DNA from: Terribacillus sp. DMT04
Lineage (GTDB): Bacteria; Bacillota; Bacilli; Bacillales; Amphibacillaceae
Assembly (NCBI RefSeq): GCF_019056395.1
Contig: NZ_CP077639.1
Location: 493,501-557,500, forward strand
Length of the DNA stretch: 64,000 nt
Direction: 5' to 3'
The position numbers were made by a program, and so were the translations under genes. Below are positions 24,909 through 34,258 of this stretch, in pieces (the first letter of the stretch is position 1; every line of letters starts with the position of its first letter). Below the pieces are notes generated by a model. The model saw only the letters and a program-made list of their open reading frames with translations, made no database searches and was not told the origin of the DNA.

Positions 24909-26297
24909 TTACTGTTGTTGTTGCTCGGCAGAATTAGTGACTTCTGTTGCTTGTTCTTTTGTTAGTGTAAGTTTCGCTGATTCTTTGCTGCCATCTCGAT
25001 AATACGTCACATTCACTTCATCACCGATTTTTTTATCAGAGTAAAGATAGGAACGTAAATCAACCATGCTAGTAATATCTTGGTCGTCAATTTTCGTAAT
25101 AACATCATATTGCTCAAGTCCTGCCTCGGCAGCTGCTGAACCTTCTACTACTTGTGCAAGCACGACACCAGCTGTTACATCGTCTGGTAAGTTCAATGTT
25201 CGCTGCTTGCTAGCCTGCGGTACTTGATCCAAGCTGATAGCACCAATACCGATATAAGGACGCTCCACTTTACCGGATGTTTCAAGCTGATTAATAAGTG
25301 GCTTCGCTGCATCAATTGGAATGGCGAATCCAATACCTTCTACTTCTTCCTGCGCAATCTTCATCGAGTTAATACCAATTACCTCACCATTGGCATTAAT
25401 TAATGCTCCGCCGCTGTTACCAGGGTTGATTGCTGCATCTGTCTGCAGTACTTCGGAAACCCAATCTTCTGTGCCGTCATTATTGGAATCAACTGCAACA
25501 GAACGATCCAGACCGCTGATGATACCTTGTGTCACAGAACCGGCGAATTGAGATCCTAACGGGTTTCCAATTGCGATCGCTTGCTGACCAACAGTTAAAT
25601 CATCTGAAGTACCAAATGCGGCCACTGCATCAACGTTTGTTCCGTCAATTTCCAGTACAGCTAAATCACTAATTTCATCTGTGCCAAGCAATGTAGCTTT
25701 CTCTGTTTCTCCGTTAGCTAATGTCACTTCCAAGCTGGAAGCACCTTCTACAACGTGGTTGTTCGTTACAACGTATGCTTTTCCATCTTCTTTTTTGTAA
25801 ATAACACCTGAACCAGAACCTGCTTCCTGTGATTCAGAGAATAAATCTGCTTGTTGTAAGTTCTCTACGCCGACTACTGCTGCAGAAGCACTTTGGATGG
25901 CAGAAGTTAGATTCTTTGTACTCGTCTCTGCTGCTAATGTTTTGTTACTGGATGTTGTAGTTGATATATTGTCTGTCCCCATTGTCGAAGGGCTTGCTGC
26001 GTCAGAATTAAACGAAATAACATTAGTGAATACAAGGACAGCAACAATCGCAAGTACTAAAATACCACCAGCAATACCGCTGATAAAACTTGTCCAACTT
26101 TTGCTTTTCTGTTTTGGCTGCTGCGGCTGTTTTACCGGCTCATCTATCTGAATAGCATGTCCGTAAGTTTGTGTTTCTTCTTTTTGTTCCGATCTTCTGT
26201 AGGCTTCATTCGAATTAGAAGGCTCCTGTTCGTAATGAGAATCATGCTGCGGCTCTTCTGGATAATCATTGTATTGCTGGTCGTTATCTCTATTCAT
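24909..26297 (-). CDS. htrB: HtrA-type membrane-anchored serine protease
   Basis: This is a quality-control protease that acts outside the membrane on misfolded secreted proteins. The 462-residue protein has a cytoplasmic hydrophilic N terminus, one membrane helix (about residues 70-95), a trypsin-like domain with the triad His181 (TNNHVV), Asp211 (SDLAVL) and Ser295 (GNSGGA), and one PDZ domain from about residue 350. The ATG at 26297 is chosen, six bases after GAGGTG; a GTG three codons upstream overlaps that site. It is divergent from cssRS, the arrangement of htrB (yvtA) in B. subtilis, where CssR activates it under secretion stress. Confidence 0.93.
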   Translation of the reverse strand: MNRDNDQQYNDYPEEPQHDSHYEQEPSNSNEAYRRSEQKEETQTYGHAIQIDEPVKQPQQPKQKSKSWTSFISGIAGGILVLAIVAVLVFTNVISFNSDAASPSTMGTDNISTTTSSNKTLAAETSTKNLTSAIQSASAAVVGVENLQQADLFSESQEAGSGSGVIYKKEDGKAYVVTNNHVVEGASSLEVTLANGETEKATLLGTDEISDLAVLEIDGTNVDAVAAFGTSDDLTVGQQAIAIGNPLGSQFAGSVTQGIISGLDRSVAVDSNNDGTEDWVSEVLQTDAAINPGNSGGALINANGEVIGINSMKIAQEEVEGIGFAIPIDAAKPLINQLETSGKVERPYIGIGAISLDQVPQASKQRTLNLPDDVTAGVVLAQVVEGSAAAEAGLEQYDVITKIDDQDITSMVDLRSYLYSDKKIGDEVNVTYYRDGSKESAKLTLTKEQATEVTNSAEQQQQ

Positions 26298-26359
26298 ATA
26301 AGACACCTCTTTCGTGTTGTTTGCGATTTCTATACTTCCTATTCTACTGCCAGGCTTTG

Positions 26360-26437
26360 GGATTTATTTGGAGCAATTATGTAAAATATGTGGAATAGAT
26401 AAATCGAAGAGAAAGGCTTTTCTTTTCAAGGATTTAT
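26360..26437. promoter_or_regulatory. Candidate CssR sites between the protease and cssR genes
   Basis: GGATTTAT occurs twice in direct orientation, at 26360-26367 and 26430-26437, 70 bp apart, one near each divergent gene. They are candidate binding sites for the response regulator. I did not match them to a known consensus. Confidence 0.3.
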
Positions 26438-26474
26438 GGGAAAATAGCGATAGAGAAGAAAGGAGTACGAGCAC

Positions 26475-27170
26475 TTGTTAAATCATATTATTGTTGTTGA
26501 AGACGATCCTAATATACGAAATATAGTAGAAGCGTACTTAAAAAAGGAGGGCTACCGAGTCAGTGTAGCCGAGACAGCTGAACTGGCTTTGGAGCTGGCA
26601 GAAAAGGAAAATCCAGATATGTGGATCATGGACATTATGCTGCCAGGAATGGACGGATATGCGCTATGTAATAAAATACGCCAAACAAGCGAGGTGCCAA
26701 TCATTATCATCTCAGCAAAAGATGAAGAGATCGACAGAATCCTCGGTTTGGAACTGGGCGGCGATGATTATCTGACCAAACCTTTCAGCCCGCGCGAATT
26801 AGTTGCGCGTGTGAAGCGACTCTTTAAAAGATGGAATCCGCAAACACAGCCTGACGTGCAGGCAGCTGTGAAACAGATGGATTTAGAAGCGGGCGATTTG
26901 CAGCTTCATTTAGGGGAACGCCGTGTTTACTGGCATGAAGAAGAAGTGGAAGTAACTGCAAAAGAATTTGAGATGATTGTAATCCTTGTTCAAAATCCTA
27001 ACCGTGCTTTCTCACGCGATGAGCTGCTCACGCAAGTATGGGGAGAAGATTATTTCGGCAGCGATCGTGCCGTTGATGACTTGGTAAAACGGCTTCGCAA
27101 AAAGATGGAGGGTATTCCGATTGAAACGGTGTGGGGCTTTGGCTACCGGTTCAGGATGGATGAAGAATGA
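26475..27170 (+). CDS. cssR: Secretion-stress response regulator
   Basis: This OmpR-family response regulator activates htrA/htrB-type protease genes in B. subtilis when phosphorylated by CssS. The 231-residue protein has a receiver domain with the phospho-acceptor Asp53 (MDIMLPGMDGY), the conserved Lys in TKPFSPRE, and a winged-helix DNA-binding domain (TAKEFEMI, VWGEDYFGSDRAVDDLVKRL). The segments DRILGLELGGDDYLTKPF and WGEDYFGSDR closely match CssR. The start is TTG with AAAGGAG nine bases upstream. It overlaps cssS by four bases (ATGA). Confidence 0.92.
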   Translation: MLNHIIVVEDDPNIRNIVEAYLKKEGYRVSVAETAELALELAEKENPDMWIMDIMLPGMDGYALCNKIRQTSEVPIIIISAKDEEIDRILGLELGGDDYLTKPFSPRELVARVKRLFKRWNPQTQPDVQAAVKQMDLEAGDLQLHLGERRVYWHEEEVEVTAKEFEMIVILVQNPNRAFSRDELLTQVWGEDYFGSDRAVDDLVKRLRKKMEGIPIETVWGFGYRFRMDEE

Positions 27171-28483
27171 GACTGAAAACGCAGCTAAATCTAGCTTTCA
27201 CAACCTTGCTTATTATTGTGATGGGATTCACGGCAATAACATTGTATTCACAATTGAAAAGTTTACTCGTGACCAATGAGACGAGACAGTTAGAGGAGAG
27301 CGGACAGATTTTACTTACGGCAATTAGCGGCATAGACGAAATCCCTGCCCCTACACTCGATTCCATGCTTAATAATTTGGATCTTAGTATGTTTCTTTAT
27401 GACGAAAAAGCAGAGGAAGTAACTTATACCAACTTAGTAAAGTCGGATGCGGAGAGGCTTGCAGAAAGCCATGATACGGCTCCTACACGTGAAAACACCA
27501 TTTGGAAGGATAACCAAAATAGTTTTGTTGTCAAATCAATTAGAATAGGACCCGAACAGCATATGGTTATTCTTCGTCCTATCAGAGAGTTGGAAGAAGT
27601 ACAGCAAAGTTTCTTTCAGCGCATTCTGCTTGTTTTCTTAATCGGTGTCATGATAGCAATTTTAATCAGTACGTACTTAACACAGCGCTTAGTGCGGCCT
27701 TTAACTGAATTGAAATATCAGCTGAAAAAGATTCAGCGTCGTGAATTTGATCAGATTAAATCGGTTAAAGCGAGCGGTGAAATTAAAGAAGTAGAACAAA
27801 GCGCAATTGAGATGGCGAAGGAATTGAATCGCTACATTACGTCCCAGCGTCAATTTTTCCAAAATGCCAGCCACGAATTAAAAACACCGCTCATGACGAT
27901 TCAAGGCTATGCCGAGGGGATTAAAGACGGCGTCTTCACCGGTAAAGATCAGGAGCACGGCTTAGAGGTTGTTGTATCAGAAATCAATCGATTAAAACAG
28001 CTCATAAACGAGATGATCTTGCTGGCCAAGCTAGACAGTGAAGAAGGAATTTATAAAGAGGAACGAGTAGAGATTAAAGAGCTTATCAATCAAACAATTG
28101 ACCGGGCACTGCCTCTTGTAAGCGACAAAAATATTAACTTAACTTATAATAAACCTTCTGACATTATAATTAATGGGGATAAAGAGAAGCTGCTTCGGGC
28201 AATGATGAATATAACGTCTAATGCCATCCGCCACGCCAATAGTCAAGTTCATCTATCTGTACAGCCAAGTGATAGCAGAAGCGTCGAAATCACGATTTCA
28301 GATGATGGTCCAGGAATTCCAGATGAATTACTGCCGAATATGTTCCAGCGTTTTGTAAAAGGAGACGGCGGTGAAACTGGTCTTGGCTTGGCGATTTCCC
28401 GTGCGATCGTAGAAAGGCATAATGGTACCATTCAAGCGGGTAAATCTAAGTTAGGCGGGGCAAGCTTTACCATAATATTATAA
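27167..28483 (+). CDS. cssS: Secretion-stress sensor histidine kinase
   Basis: CssS senses misfolded proteins at the outer face of the membrane and phosphorylates CssR. The 438-residue protein has two membrane helices (about residues 6-28 and 152-171) that enclose an extracellular sensor of about 120 residues, then a HAMP-like linker, the phospho-acceptor His236 (NASHELKTPL), and an ATPase domain with NITSNAIRHA, SDDGPGIPDE and GETGLGLAIS. It is translationally coupled to cssR. No terminator is visible after it; the typA promoter lies directly downstream. Confidence 0.92.
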   Translation: MRLKTQLNLAFTTLLIIVMGFTAITLYSQLKSLLVTNETRQLEESGQILLTAISGIDEIPAPTLDSMLNNLDLSMFLYDEKAEEVTYTNLVKSDAERLAESHDTAPTRENTIWKDNQNSFVVKSIRIGPEQHMVILRPIRELEEVQQSFFQRILLVFLIGVMIAILISTYLTQRLVRPLTELKYQLKKIQRREFDQIKSVKASGEIKEVEQSAIEMAKELNRYITSQRQFFQNASHELKTPLMTIQGYAEGIKDGVFTGKDQEHGLEVVVSEINRLKQLINEMILLAKLDSEEGIYKEERVEIKELINQTIDRALPLVSDKNINLTYNKPSDIIINGDKEKLLRAMMNITSNAIRHANSQVHLSVQPSDSRSVEITISDDGPGIPDELLPNMFQRFVKGDGGETGLGLAISRAIVERHNGTIQAGKSKLGGASFTIIL

Positions 28484-28504
28484 TGTAAATGTTTGCCTGT
28501 CCTA

Positions 28505-28532
28505 TTGTACCAAGCGCGAACTATGGTATAAT
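28505..28532 (+). promoter_or_regulatory. Promoter of typA
   Basis: TTGTAC (28505-28510) and TATAAT (28527-28532) with a 16-base spacer, 52 bases before the typA start. Confidence 0.6.
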
Positions 28533-28583
28533 TAACAGGTTGTAGTCGGTTAGGATTACATGAAGAAGAGGAGACATGTATAC

Positions 28584-30410
28584 ATGCAATTAAGAGAAGA
28601 TATTCGCAATATCGCGATTATTGCCCACGTTGACCACGGGAAAACAACTTTGGTTGACCAGTTGCTTAAATATTCTGGTACGTTTCGTGATAACGAACAC
28701 GTGGATGAGCGCGCAATGGATTCCAATGACTTGGAAAAAGAGCGCGGTATTACAATCTTGGCGAAAAACACTGCGATTAACTATAACGATACACGAATTA
28801 ACATATTGGATACACCAGGACACGCCGATTTCGGCGGTGAGGTGGAGCGCGTACTGAAGATGGTAGACGGCGTTCTGCTTGTTGTAGATGCTTACGAGGG
28901 TGCAATGCCACAGACTCGTTTCGTATTGAAAAAAGCATTGGAGCAAAAGCTTACTCCGGTTGTTGTTGTAAACAAAATCGACAAACCGAGTGCGCGTCCT
29001 GAGCATGTAATTGATGAAGTACTTGATCTATTCATCGAACTTGGTGCAGATGATGAACAGCTTGAATTCCCGGTTGTTTACGCATCCGCATTGAACGGTA
29101 CTTCCGGCGACGCGCCAGAAGCACTAGAAGAATCAATGGACCCGATCTTCAACACAATCATGGAGAGCATTCCAGCTCCAATTGATAATGCAGATGAAGG
29201 CTTGCAATTCCAGGTTACAATCTTGGATTACAACGACTTCCTAGGCCGTATTGGTGTTGGTCGTATTTTCCGTGGTTCTGTTAAGGTTGGCGATCAAGTT
29301 TCCTTGATGAAGAAAGATGGCTCTGTGAAGAACTTCCGTATCACGAAGCTATTCGGTTTCATTGGCTTGAAACGTACAGAAATTACAGAAGCAAAAGCTG
29401 GTGACATTGTTGCTGTTGCGGGTCTTGAAGATATAAACGTAGGGGAAACTGTTTGCTCGGTTGATAAGCCGGAAGCACTTCCAATCCCGCGTATCGACGA
29501 ACCTACATTGCAAATGACTTTCCTTGTGAACAACAGCCCGTTCGCAGGTAAAGAAGGGAAATACATTACTTCCCGTAAAATCGAAGAACGTTTGCTTACA
29601 CAGCTTGAGACAGATGTAAGTCTTCGTGTAGATCCAACTGATTCTCCTGATGCCTGGACTGTATCCGGCCGCGGTGAGCTTCACTTGTCTATCTTAATTG
29701 AGAATATGCGTCGTGAAGGTTATGAATTGCAGCTTTCCAAACCGCAAGTTATCTTAAAAGAAATTGATGGCAAAATGTGTGAACCGGTAGAACGCGTACA
29801 AGCAGATGTACCGGAAGATTACACTGGAGCTGTTATGGAATCTCTAGGTTCCCGTAAAGGGGAAATGGTTGATATGATCAACCAAGGTAACGGTCAAGTG
29901 CGTCTTGAATTCCGTGTACCTTCTCGTGGTTTGATCGGTTATTCTACAGAATTCATGTCCCAAACGCGCGGATTTGGTATCTTGAACCATACATTCGACG
30001 GATATGAGCCAGTTGTTGCTGGACAAGTAGGCGGCCGTTCTAAAGGTGTTCTTGTTGCACTTGAGCAAGGTAAAGCATCAACTTACGGTATTATGAAATT
30101 AGAAGACCGCGGTATCATCTTCACTGCTCCGGGTACAGATGTATACGCTGGTATGATCGTCGGAGAACACAGCCGTGATAATGACTTGACTGTTAACATT
30201 GCAGTTGAGAAGCATCTAACTAACGTACGTTCTGCGAATAAAGATCAAACTTCTACAATTCGTAAAACACGTGATTTGTCTCTTGAAGAAGCGATTGAAT
30301 ACTTGAATGACGATGAATACTGTGAAGTAACACCAGAATCCATTCGTCTTCGTAAGAAAATCCTTAACAAGAACGAACGTGAAAAAGCATCTAAAAAGAA
30401 AAAAGCATAA
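28584..30410 (+). CDS. typA: Translational GTPase TypA/BipA
   Basis: TypA is a ribosome-associated GTPase of the elongation-factor family needed for ribosome assembly and growth at low temperature or under stress. The 608-residue protein has G1 [10 protein letters not shown] (about residue 12), G2 RGITI, G3 DTPGHADF, G4 [10 protein letters not shown], elongation factor domains 2, III and V, and the TypA-specific C terminus ending in a lysine-rich tail. The ATG at 28584 follows AGAGGAG by 10 bases; an ATG at 28560 lies upstream of that site and is rejected. Codon use is typical of highly expressed genes. Confidence 0.97.
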   Translation: MQLREDIRNIAIIAHVDHGKTTLVDQLLKYSGTFRDNEHVDERAMDSNDLEKERGITILAKNTAINYNDTRINILDTPGHADFGGEVERVLKMVDGVLLVVDAYEGAMPQTRFVLKKALEQKLTPVVVVNKIDKPSARPEHVIDEVLDLFIELGADDEQLEFPVVYASALNGTSGDAPEALEESMDPIFNTIMESIPAPIDNADEGLQFQVTILDYNDFLGRIGVGRIFRGSVKVGDQVSLMKKDGSVKNFRITKLFGFIGLKRTEITEAKAGDIVAVAGLEDINVGETVCSVDKPEALPIPRIDEPTLQMTFLVNNSPFAGKEGKYITSRKIEERLLTQLETDVSLRVDPTDSPDAWTVSGRGELHLSILIENMRREGYELQLSKPQVILKEIDGKMCEPVERVQADVPEDYTGAVMESLGSRKGEMVDMINQGNGQVRLEFRVPSRGLIGYSTEFMSQTRGFGILNHTFDGYEPVVAGQVGGRSKGVLVALEQGKASTYGIMKLEDRGIIFTAPGTDVYAGMIVGEHSRDNDLTVNIAVEKHLTNVRSANKDQTSTIRKTRDLSLEEAIEYLNDDEYCEVTPESIRLRKKILNKNEREKASKKKKA

Positions 30411-30418
30411 TTGCTTAA

Positions 30419-30456
30419 CGAAAAGCCTAGCATGCAAATGCTGGGCTTTTCGTATT
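30419..30456 (+). terminator. Terminator after typA
   Basis: CGAAAAGCCTAGCAT / ATGCTGGGCTTTTCG (15 bp with one G-T pair, 4-base loop). Confidence 0.85.
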
Positions 30457-30523
30457 TCTTGTGAAAAAACTGTCTATCCCTTAAAATGGTAGCAGTCCCA
30501 CTTGGACAGAAAGGATGGATGAT

Positions 30524-30826
30524 ATGACCAGACTATGGAGCAGGCTCCGTTTTCTGTTCAATTTCCGCAAATCGGTCCCATTTCTAAAAGCATTCTTTAC
30601 TGCTAAAGAAGTGGCAGCAGCGAAGAAAGTAACCGCCATTGCATTGATTGTGTTGTATTTCGTCTTTCCATTCGACTTGATTCCCGATTTTCTCATTGGA
30701 ATCGGAATAGTGGATGATTTGGCTGTAGCGACATTTATCCTCCAGCTTATCATTAAGATGGCACCTGTACATTTGAAGGATGAATATGATGTTGATCGAC
30801 ATGATCATAAGACTATAGATATTTGA
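30524..30826 (+). CDS. DUF1232 (YkvA-type) membrane protein
   Basis: The 100-residue protein has the DUF1232 signature: FTAKEVAAAKKVTAIALIVLY, then FPFDLIPDFLIGIGIVDDLAV (about residues 46-66), with one or two hydrophobic helices. The family is widespread in bacteria and its function is unknown. The ATG at 30524 has AGAAAGGA eight bases upstream; an ATG three codons earlier overlaps that site. It is a single-gene unit ending in a bidirectional terminator. Confidence 0.85.
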   Translation: MTRLWSRLRFLFNFRKSVPFLKAFFTAKEVAAAKKVTAIALIVLYFVFPFDLIPDFLIGIGIVDDLAVATFILQLIIKMAPVHLKDEYDVDRHDHKTIDI

Positions 30827-30850
30827 AAAAGCGCCCTTAGTGGCGCTTTT

Positions 30851-30852
<2 letters not shown>
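30826..30852. terminator. Bidirectional terminator
   Basis: AAAAAGCGCC / GGCGCTTTTT (10 bp, 6-base loop) between the DUF1232 and collagen-like genes. It overlaps both stops. Confidence 0.87.
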
Positions 30853-31537
<685 letters not shown>

Positions 31538-31600
31538 AAAAGACCTTCTTTCATTGCTAGCATCGTTTTATATTATTAAATAGAAAAAAATGTGTAACTA

Positions 31601-31630
31601 AAAAGGATCTCTAAAATAGTAGAGATCCTT
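31601..31630 (-). terminator. Terminator of the ABC transporter operon
   Basis: On the minus strand, AAGGATCTCT / AGAGATCCTT (10 bp, 8-base loop) is followed by TTT, just after the permease gene. Confidence 0.83.
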
Positions 31631-31638
31631 AGTTAGTA

Positions 31639-32955
31639 TTAAATTTCCCGGCGCAGCGCCCGAATGACATCGACATTGGTCGCTTGTTTAGCTGGTCTGG
31701 CGCCGGAAAGAATCGTTACAATCAAACAAATCAATACGCTGATGGCAACGAGCAAGAAAGGGATAGAAGAGAGCTGCATTGTTTCTGGTATTTCCTCTTC
31801 GAAAATTTGTTCCAAGATAATTGGCACCCCGGTATTAACAAAGAAGCTAATGATGTAAGCGGCTGCTGTTCCAATCCATGCACCAGCAAGTCCGATAAAC
31901 GTGCTCTCCATAAGGAAAATTTGTTTGATTGTCTTTGGATTTGCGCCAATCGCTTTCATAATACCGATATCAGGTGCCCGTTCTGTTACTGCCATGGTCA
32001 TCGTATTGTAAATGCCTATGGATGCAATCAATACAGCGATCGTACCAACAATAATCAGCCCAGCTTTGGCAACGTTAAATAACACATTTATATTTTTAAG
32101 TTCTTCCAAGTTTGAGTAGGCTTGATACTCTTTTTCCTCCAAGGAAGTTAAGATACCGTCTACTGATTCTGCATTAGAGGCATACACTTCTACTTCACTG
32201 TATAACGGGTCTCCTTGCTCTGTGTGGCTATTTGTCATTTGTAATGCATCATCTAATTTTCTTTTCAGTGCAGGCGTTGTTTTAACGCTATTCCTATAGG
32301 CATATTCATTTGCTGGTGCTGCTTCGATGCCAACAATCTTGACTGTTTCTGCAGTGGCCTTTGGCTCGGTTGCATCTTCTGGAGTGGCGAATGCTTGCAG
32401 CTCGATTTCTTTGTTAAGAAGATTTTGTTGATATTGATATTCCGTCTTAACCACGCCTTCTTCGGCATAAAGGTCTTTTTCCTCGATATCATCTTGAACA
32501 AGCTGTTTCGCAAAATCACTGCTGACGATAATTTCATTTTCTGCTTCAGGTAATTTGCCGCTCTCTAGCTCAAGGCCCGTTTGTTTCTCCTTTTCGAAAT
32601 CGACTGCAATTGAATCAGGCATCTCATTTGTATAGCCGTCAATATGGTAAGAGGTTTCACCTAAGTACTGTATTTCTCGTACTGTTTCAACCCCATCTAT
32701 TTGCTGCAACTCAGCAATGTTTTCGCTTGTAAAGCCATTTTGATCTGTATCATTTTTTCCGTAAATCTCTATTTTCGTAATTACACTGCTTTCCAGCTGA
32801 TCTTCTACAATCGAATCATGCAAACCAAATCCGACAGAAGCAAGAACAATTAAGAAACAGCTTCCCATTGCTGCTGCAAGAATGGTCATGAAAACCCGCA
32901 CGCGGTTCTTTTTCATATTTTGGCGTACAAATCGCCACTTATCTCCGAATGTCAT
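31639..32955 (-). CDS. FtsX/MacB-type ABC transporter permease
   Basis: The 438-residue protein has one membrane helix near the N terminus (about residues 18-42), a large extracytoplasmic domain of about 240 residues, and three C-terminal helices with the FtsX-type segment GIYNTMTMAVTERAPDIGIMKAIGA. This is the MacB/FtsX architecture used for lipoprotein release, peptide efflux or mechanotransmission rather than ordinary import. The substrate is unknown. The start overlaps the stop of the ATPase gene by four bases (ATGA). The N terminus (WRFVRQNMKKNRVRVFMTIL) is basic and amphipathic, as in the family. Confidence 0.87.
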   Translation of the reverse strand: MTFGDKWRFVRQNMKKNRVRVFMTILAAAMGSCFLIVLASVGFGLHDSIVEDQLESSVITKIEIYGKNDTDQNGFTSENIAELQQIDGVETVREIQYLGETSYHIDGYTNEMPDSIAVDFEKEKQTGLELESGKLPEAENEIIVSSDFAKQLVQDDIEEKDLYAEEGVVKTEYQYQQNLLNKEIELQAFATPEDATEPKATAETVKIVGIEAAPANEYAYRNSVKTTPALKRKLDDALQMTNSHTEQGDPLYSEVEVYASNAESVDGILTSLEEKEYQAYSNLEELKNINVLFNVAKAGLIIVGTIAVLIASIGIYNTMTMAVTERAPDIGIMKAIGANPKTIKQIFLMESTFIGLAGAWIGTAAAYIISFFVNTGVPIILEQIFEEEIPETMQLSSIPFLLVAISVLICLIVTILSGARPAKQATNVDVIRALRREI

Positions 32956-33650
32956 ACCGGCAGCGCTCCTCTCGCTTGAAGCATCTGCCCATCTTTGATT
33001 TCCAGCTGCCGATCGGCGATAGCGGCAACCTCTTGATCATGGGTAATTAAGAAGAAGGTGATATCGTTTCGTTTATTTAGTTTGCGAATGAGAGAAAGCA
33101 GTTCTGTCTCGGTATCACTATCTAAACTGCCGGTTGGTTCATCTGCTAAAATTAAAGACGGATTAAGTATGAGTGCTCTGGCGATGGCTACACGCTGCTG
33201 CTGACCGCCGGATAATTCAGACGGATAGTGGTGAGAATACGCTTCAAGCTCTACTTGGCGAAGCATGTCAGCCACTTTTTGATTACGTATTTGTTTGGCA
33301 GTGCCATTCAGTATGAGTGGTAATTCGATGTTCTGAGCGGCGGTCATACTCGGAATCAGCTGGAAGTTTTGAAAGATGTAACCGATGTGCTGTAAGCGAA
33401 AATCAGCCAGTCTGCCTTCATCCCTGTTAGTAATATCTGTTCCGTTAATTTTTACTTCGCCGCTGGATGGCTTGATAAACCCCCCGATGATATGCAGCAG
33501 CGTCGACTTGCCGGAGCCGCTTTTGCCGACAAGACTGACAATCTCACCTTTTTGTACATGAAAATCAATATGGCGGAGCACGGAGACAACTGTTTCTTTT
33601 CCCTTTTTCCCCATTGTATAGTGATGAGATACATCTTTTATGGTTATCAT
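32952..33650 (-). CDS. ABC transporter ATP-binding protein (MacB/LolD type)
   Basis: The 232-residue protein is a complete ABC ATPase of the MacB/LolD group: Walker A GKSGSGKSTLL (about residue 40), Q-loop FQNFQLIP, signature LSGGQQQRVAIARAL, Walker B LILADEPTGSLD and the switch histidine in LITHDQE. It pairs with the downstream FtsX-type permease. The ATG at 33650 has AGGAGG seven bases upstream; the frame extends to 33695 but has no binding site there. No regulatory or two-component gene is next to the pair. Confidence 0.9.
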   Translation of the reverse strand: MITIKDVSHHYTMGKKGKETVVSVLRHIDFHVQKGEIVSLVGKSGSGKSTLLHIIGGFIKPSSGEVKINGTDITNRDEGRLADFRLQHIGYIFQNFQLIPSMTAAQNIELPLILNGTAKQIRNQKVADMLRQVELEAYSHHYPSELSGGQQQRVAIARALILNPSLILADEPTGSLDSDTETELLSLIRKLNKRNDITFFLITHDQEVAAIADRQLEIKDGQMLQARGALPV

Positions 33651-33711
33651 TTTTTCTCCTCCTGTTTTGCTTGCTATATATAACGACGCTATCAAGAGGA
33701 AAAAGTATACA

Positions 33712-33746
33712 AAAAAAATCCTGCTGTCTTTTGAAACAGCAGGATT
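33712..33746 (-). terminator. Terminator of the 45-residue protein gene
   Basis: On the minus strand, AATCCTGCTGT / ACAGCAGGATT (11 bp, 8-base loop) is followed by T6. Confidence 0.87.
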
Positions 33747-33755
33747 AAAAACTGA

Positions 33756-33893
33756 TTATCGTTTATTCTTCTTGTGGAAGCCGCCGGCAATATCCGCTTG
33801 TTTGAACTCTTTGCGGAAAGTTACTTCACGTGCATCCGACAGACTTACACCATTCATGCGTACGGGTTGGTAGTTATTATATTGTTTAGCCAT
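33756..33893 (-). CDS. Small basic protein, 45 residues
   Basis: This short protein begins MAKQYNNYQPVRMNGVS and ends in a lysine- and arginine-rich tail (HKKNKR). It is hydrophilic and without a membrane segment. A textbook AAAGGAGG lies eight bases before the ATG at 33893 and a strong terminator follows, so it is very likely a real gene. The surrounding frame extends to 34181 but runs antisense through the argS T-box, and that part is rejected. I do not recognise a family with certainty; small proteins of this kind are often sporulation-related in bacilli, which is only a guess here. Confidence 0.72.
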   Translation of the reverse strand: MAKQYNNYQPVRMNGVSLSDAREVTFRKEFKQADIAGGFHKKNKR

Positions 33894-33958
33894 GCGATCA
33901 TCCTCCTTTATTGTGTTACATCTAGTTTTCCCGACATCATAAAATTCTAAACAAGGGG

Positions 33959-33986
33959 TTGCATCTGACGTAAAAATCGCTATAAT
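33959..33986 (+). promoter_or_regulatory. Promoter of argS
   Basis: TTGCAT (33959-33964) and TATAAT (33981-33986) with a 16-base spacer. Transcription would begin near 33993, at the 5' edge of the T-box. Confidence 0.65.
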
Positions 33987-33992
33987 AAGTAA

Positions 33993-34245
33993 CAATATAT
34001 GTAAGCCGATAAGAAAGAGAGTACTGCAGCAGGAAACAGCAGCGAGTCCCGGATGGTGAAAGCGGGATGTGGAGGGCAGCAGGAACCGGACTTTCTTGGC
34101 AGCAGCCTTGAACGAACGAGAAAGTAGAGGCTGCCGGGATATCAATCTCGTTAACAAGTTGAGCTGGTCTGTAAAAGACAATTAGAGTGGTACCGCGGGA
34201 TAACCCGTCTCTTCCAAATGGAAGAGGCGGGTTATTTTTATTTTA
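33993..34245 (+). ncRNA. T-box leader of argS
   Basis: The leader has the T-box sequence AGAGTGGTACCGCGGG (34184-34199), which pairs with the uncharged tRNA acceptor end, followed by a terminator. Upstream are an AGTA element and an apical hairpin TCCCGgatggtgaaagCGGGA (34047-34067) of stem I. CGA codons at 34113 and 34117 are candidate arginine specifiers, but I could not fold the RNA to decide. Uncharged tRNA-Arg should switch argS on. Confidence 0.9.
34202..34245 (+). terminator. T-box terminator
   Basis: AACCCGTCTCTTCC / GGAAGAGGCGGGTT (14 bp with one G-T pair, 4-base loop) followed by ATTTTTATTTT. It competes with the antiterminator that includes the T-box. Confidence 0.92.
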
Positions 34246-34258
34246 GGAGGAATAAGAC

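Noticed and set aside
33894..34181. Upstream part of the minus-strand frame that contains the 45-residue protein
   Set aside because: It is antisense to the argS T-box and promoter, and the good binding site lies at 33893.
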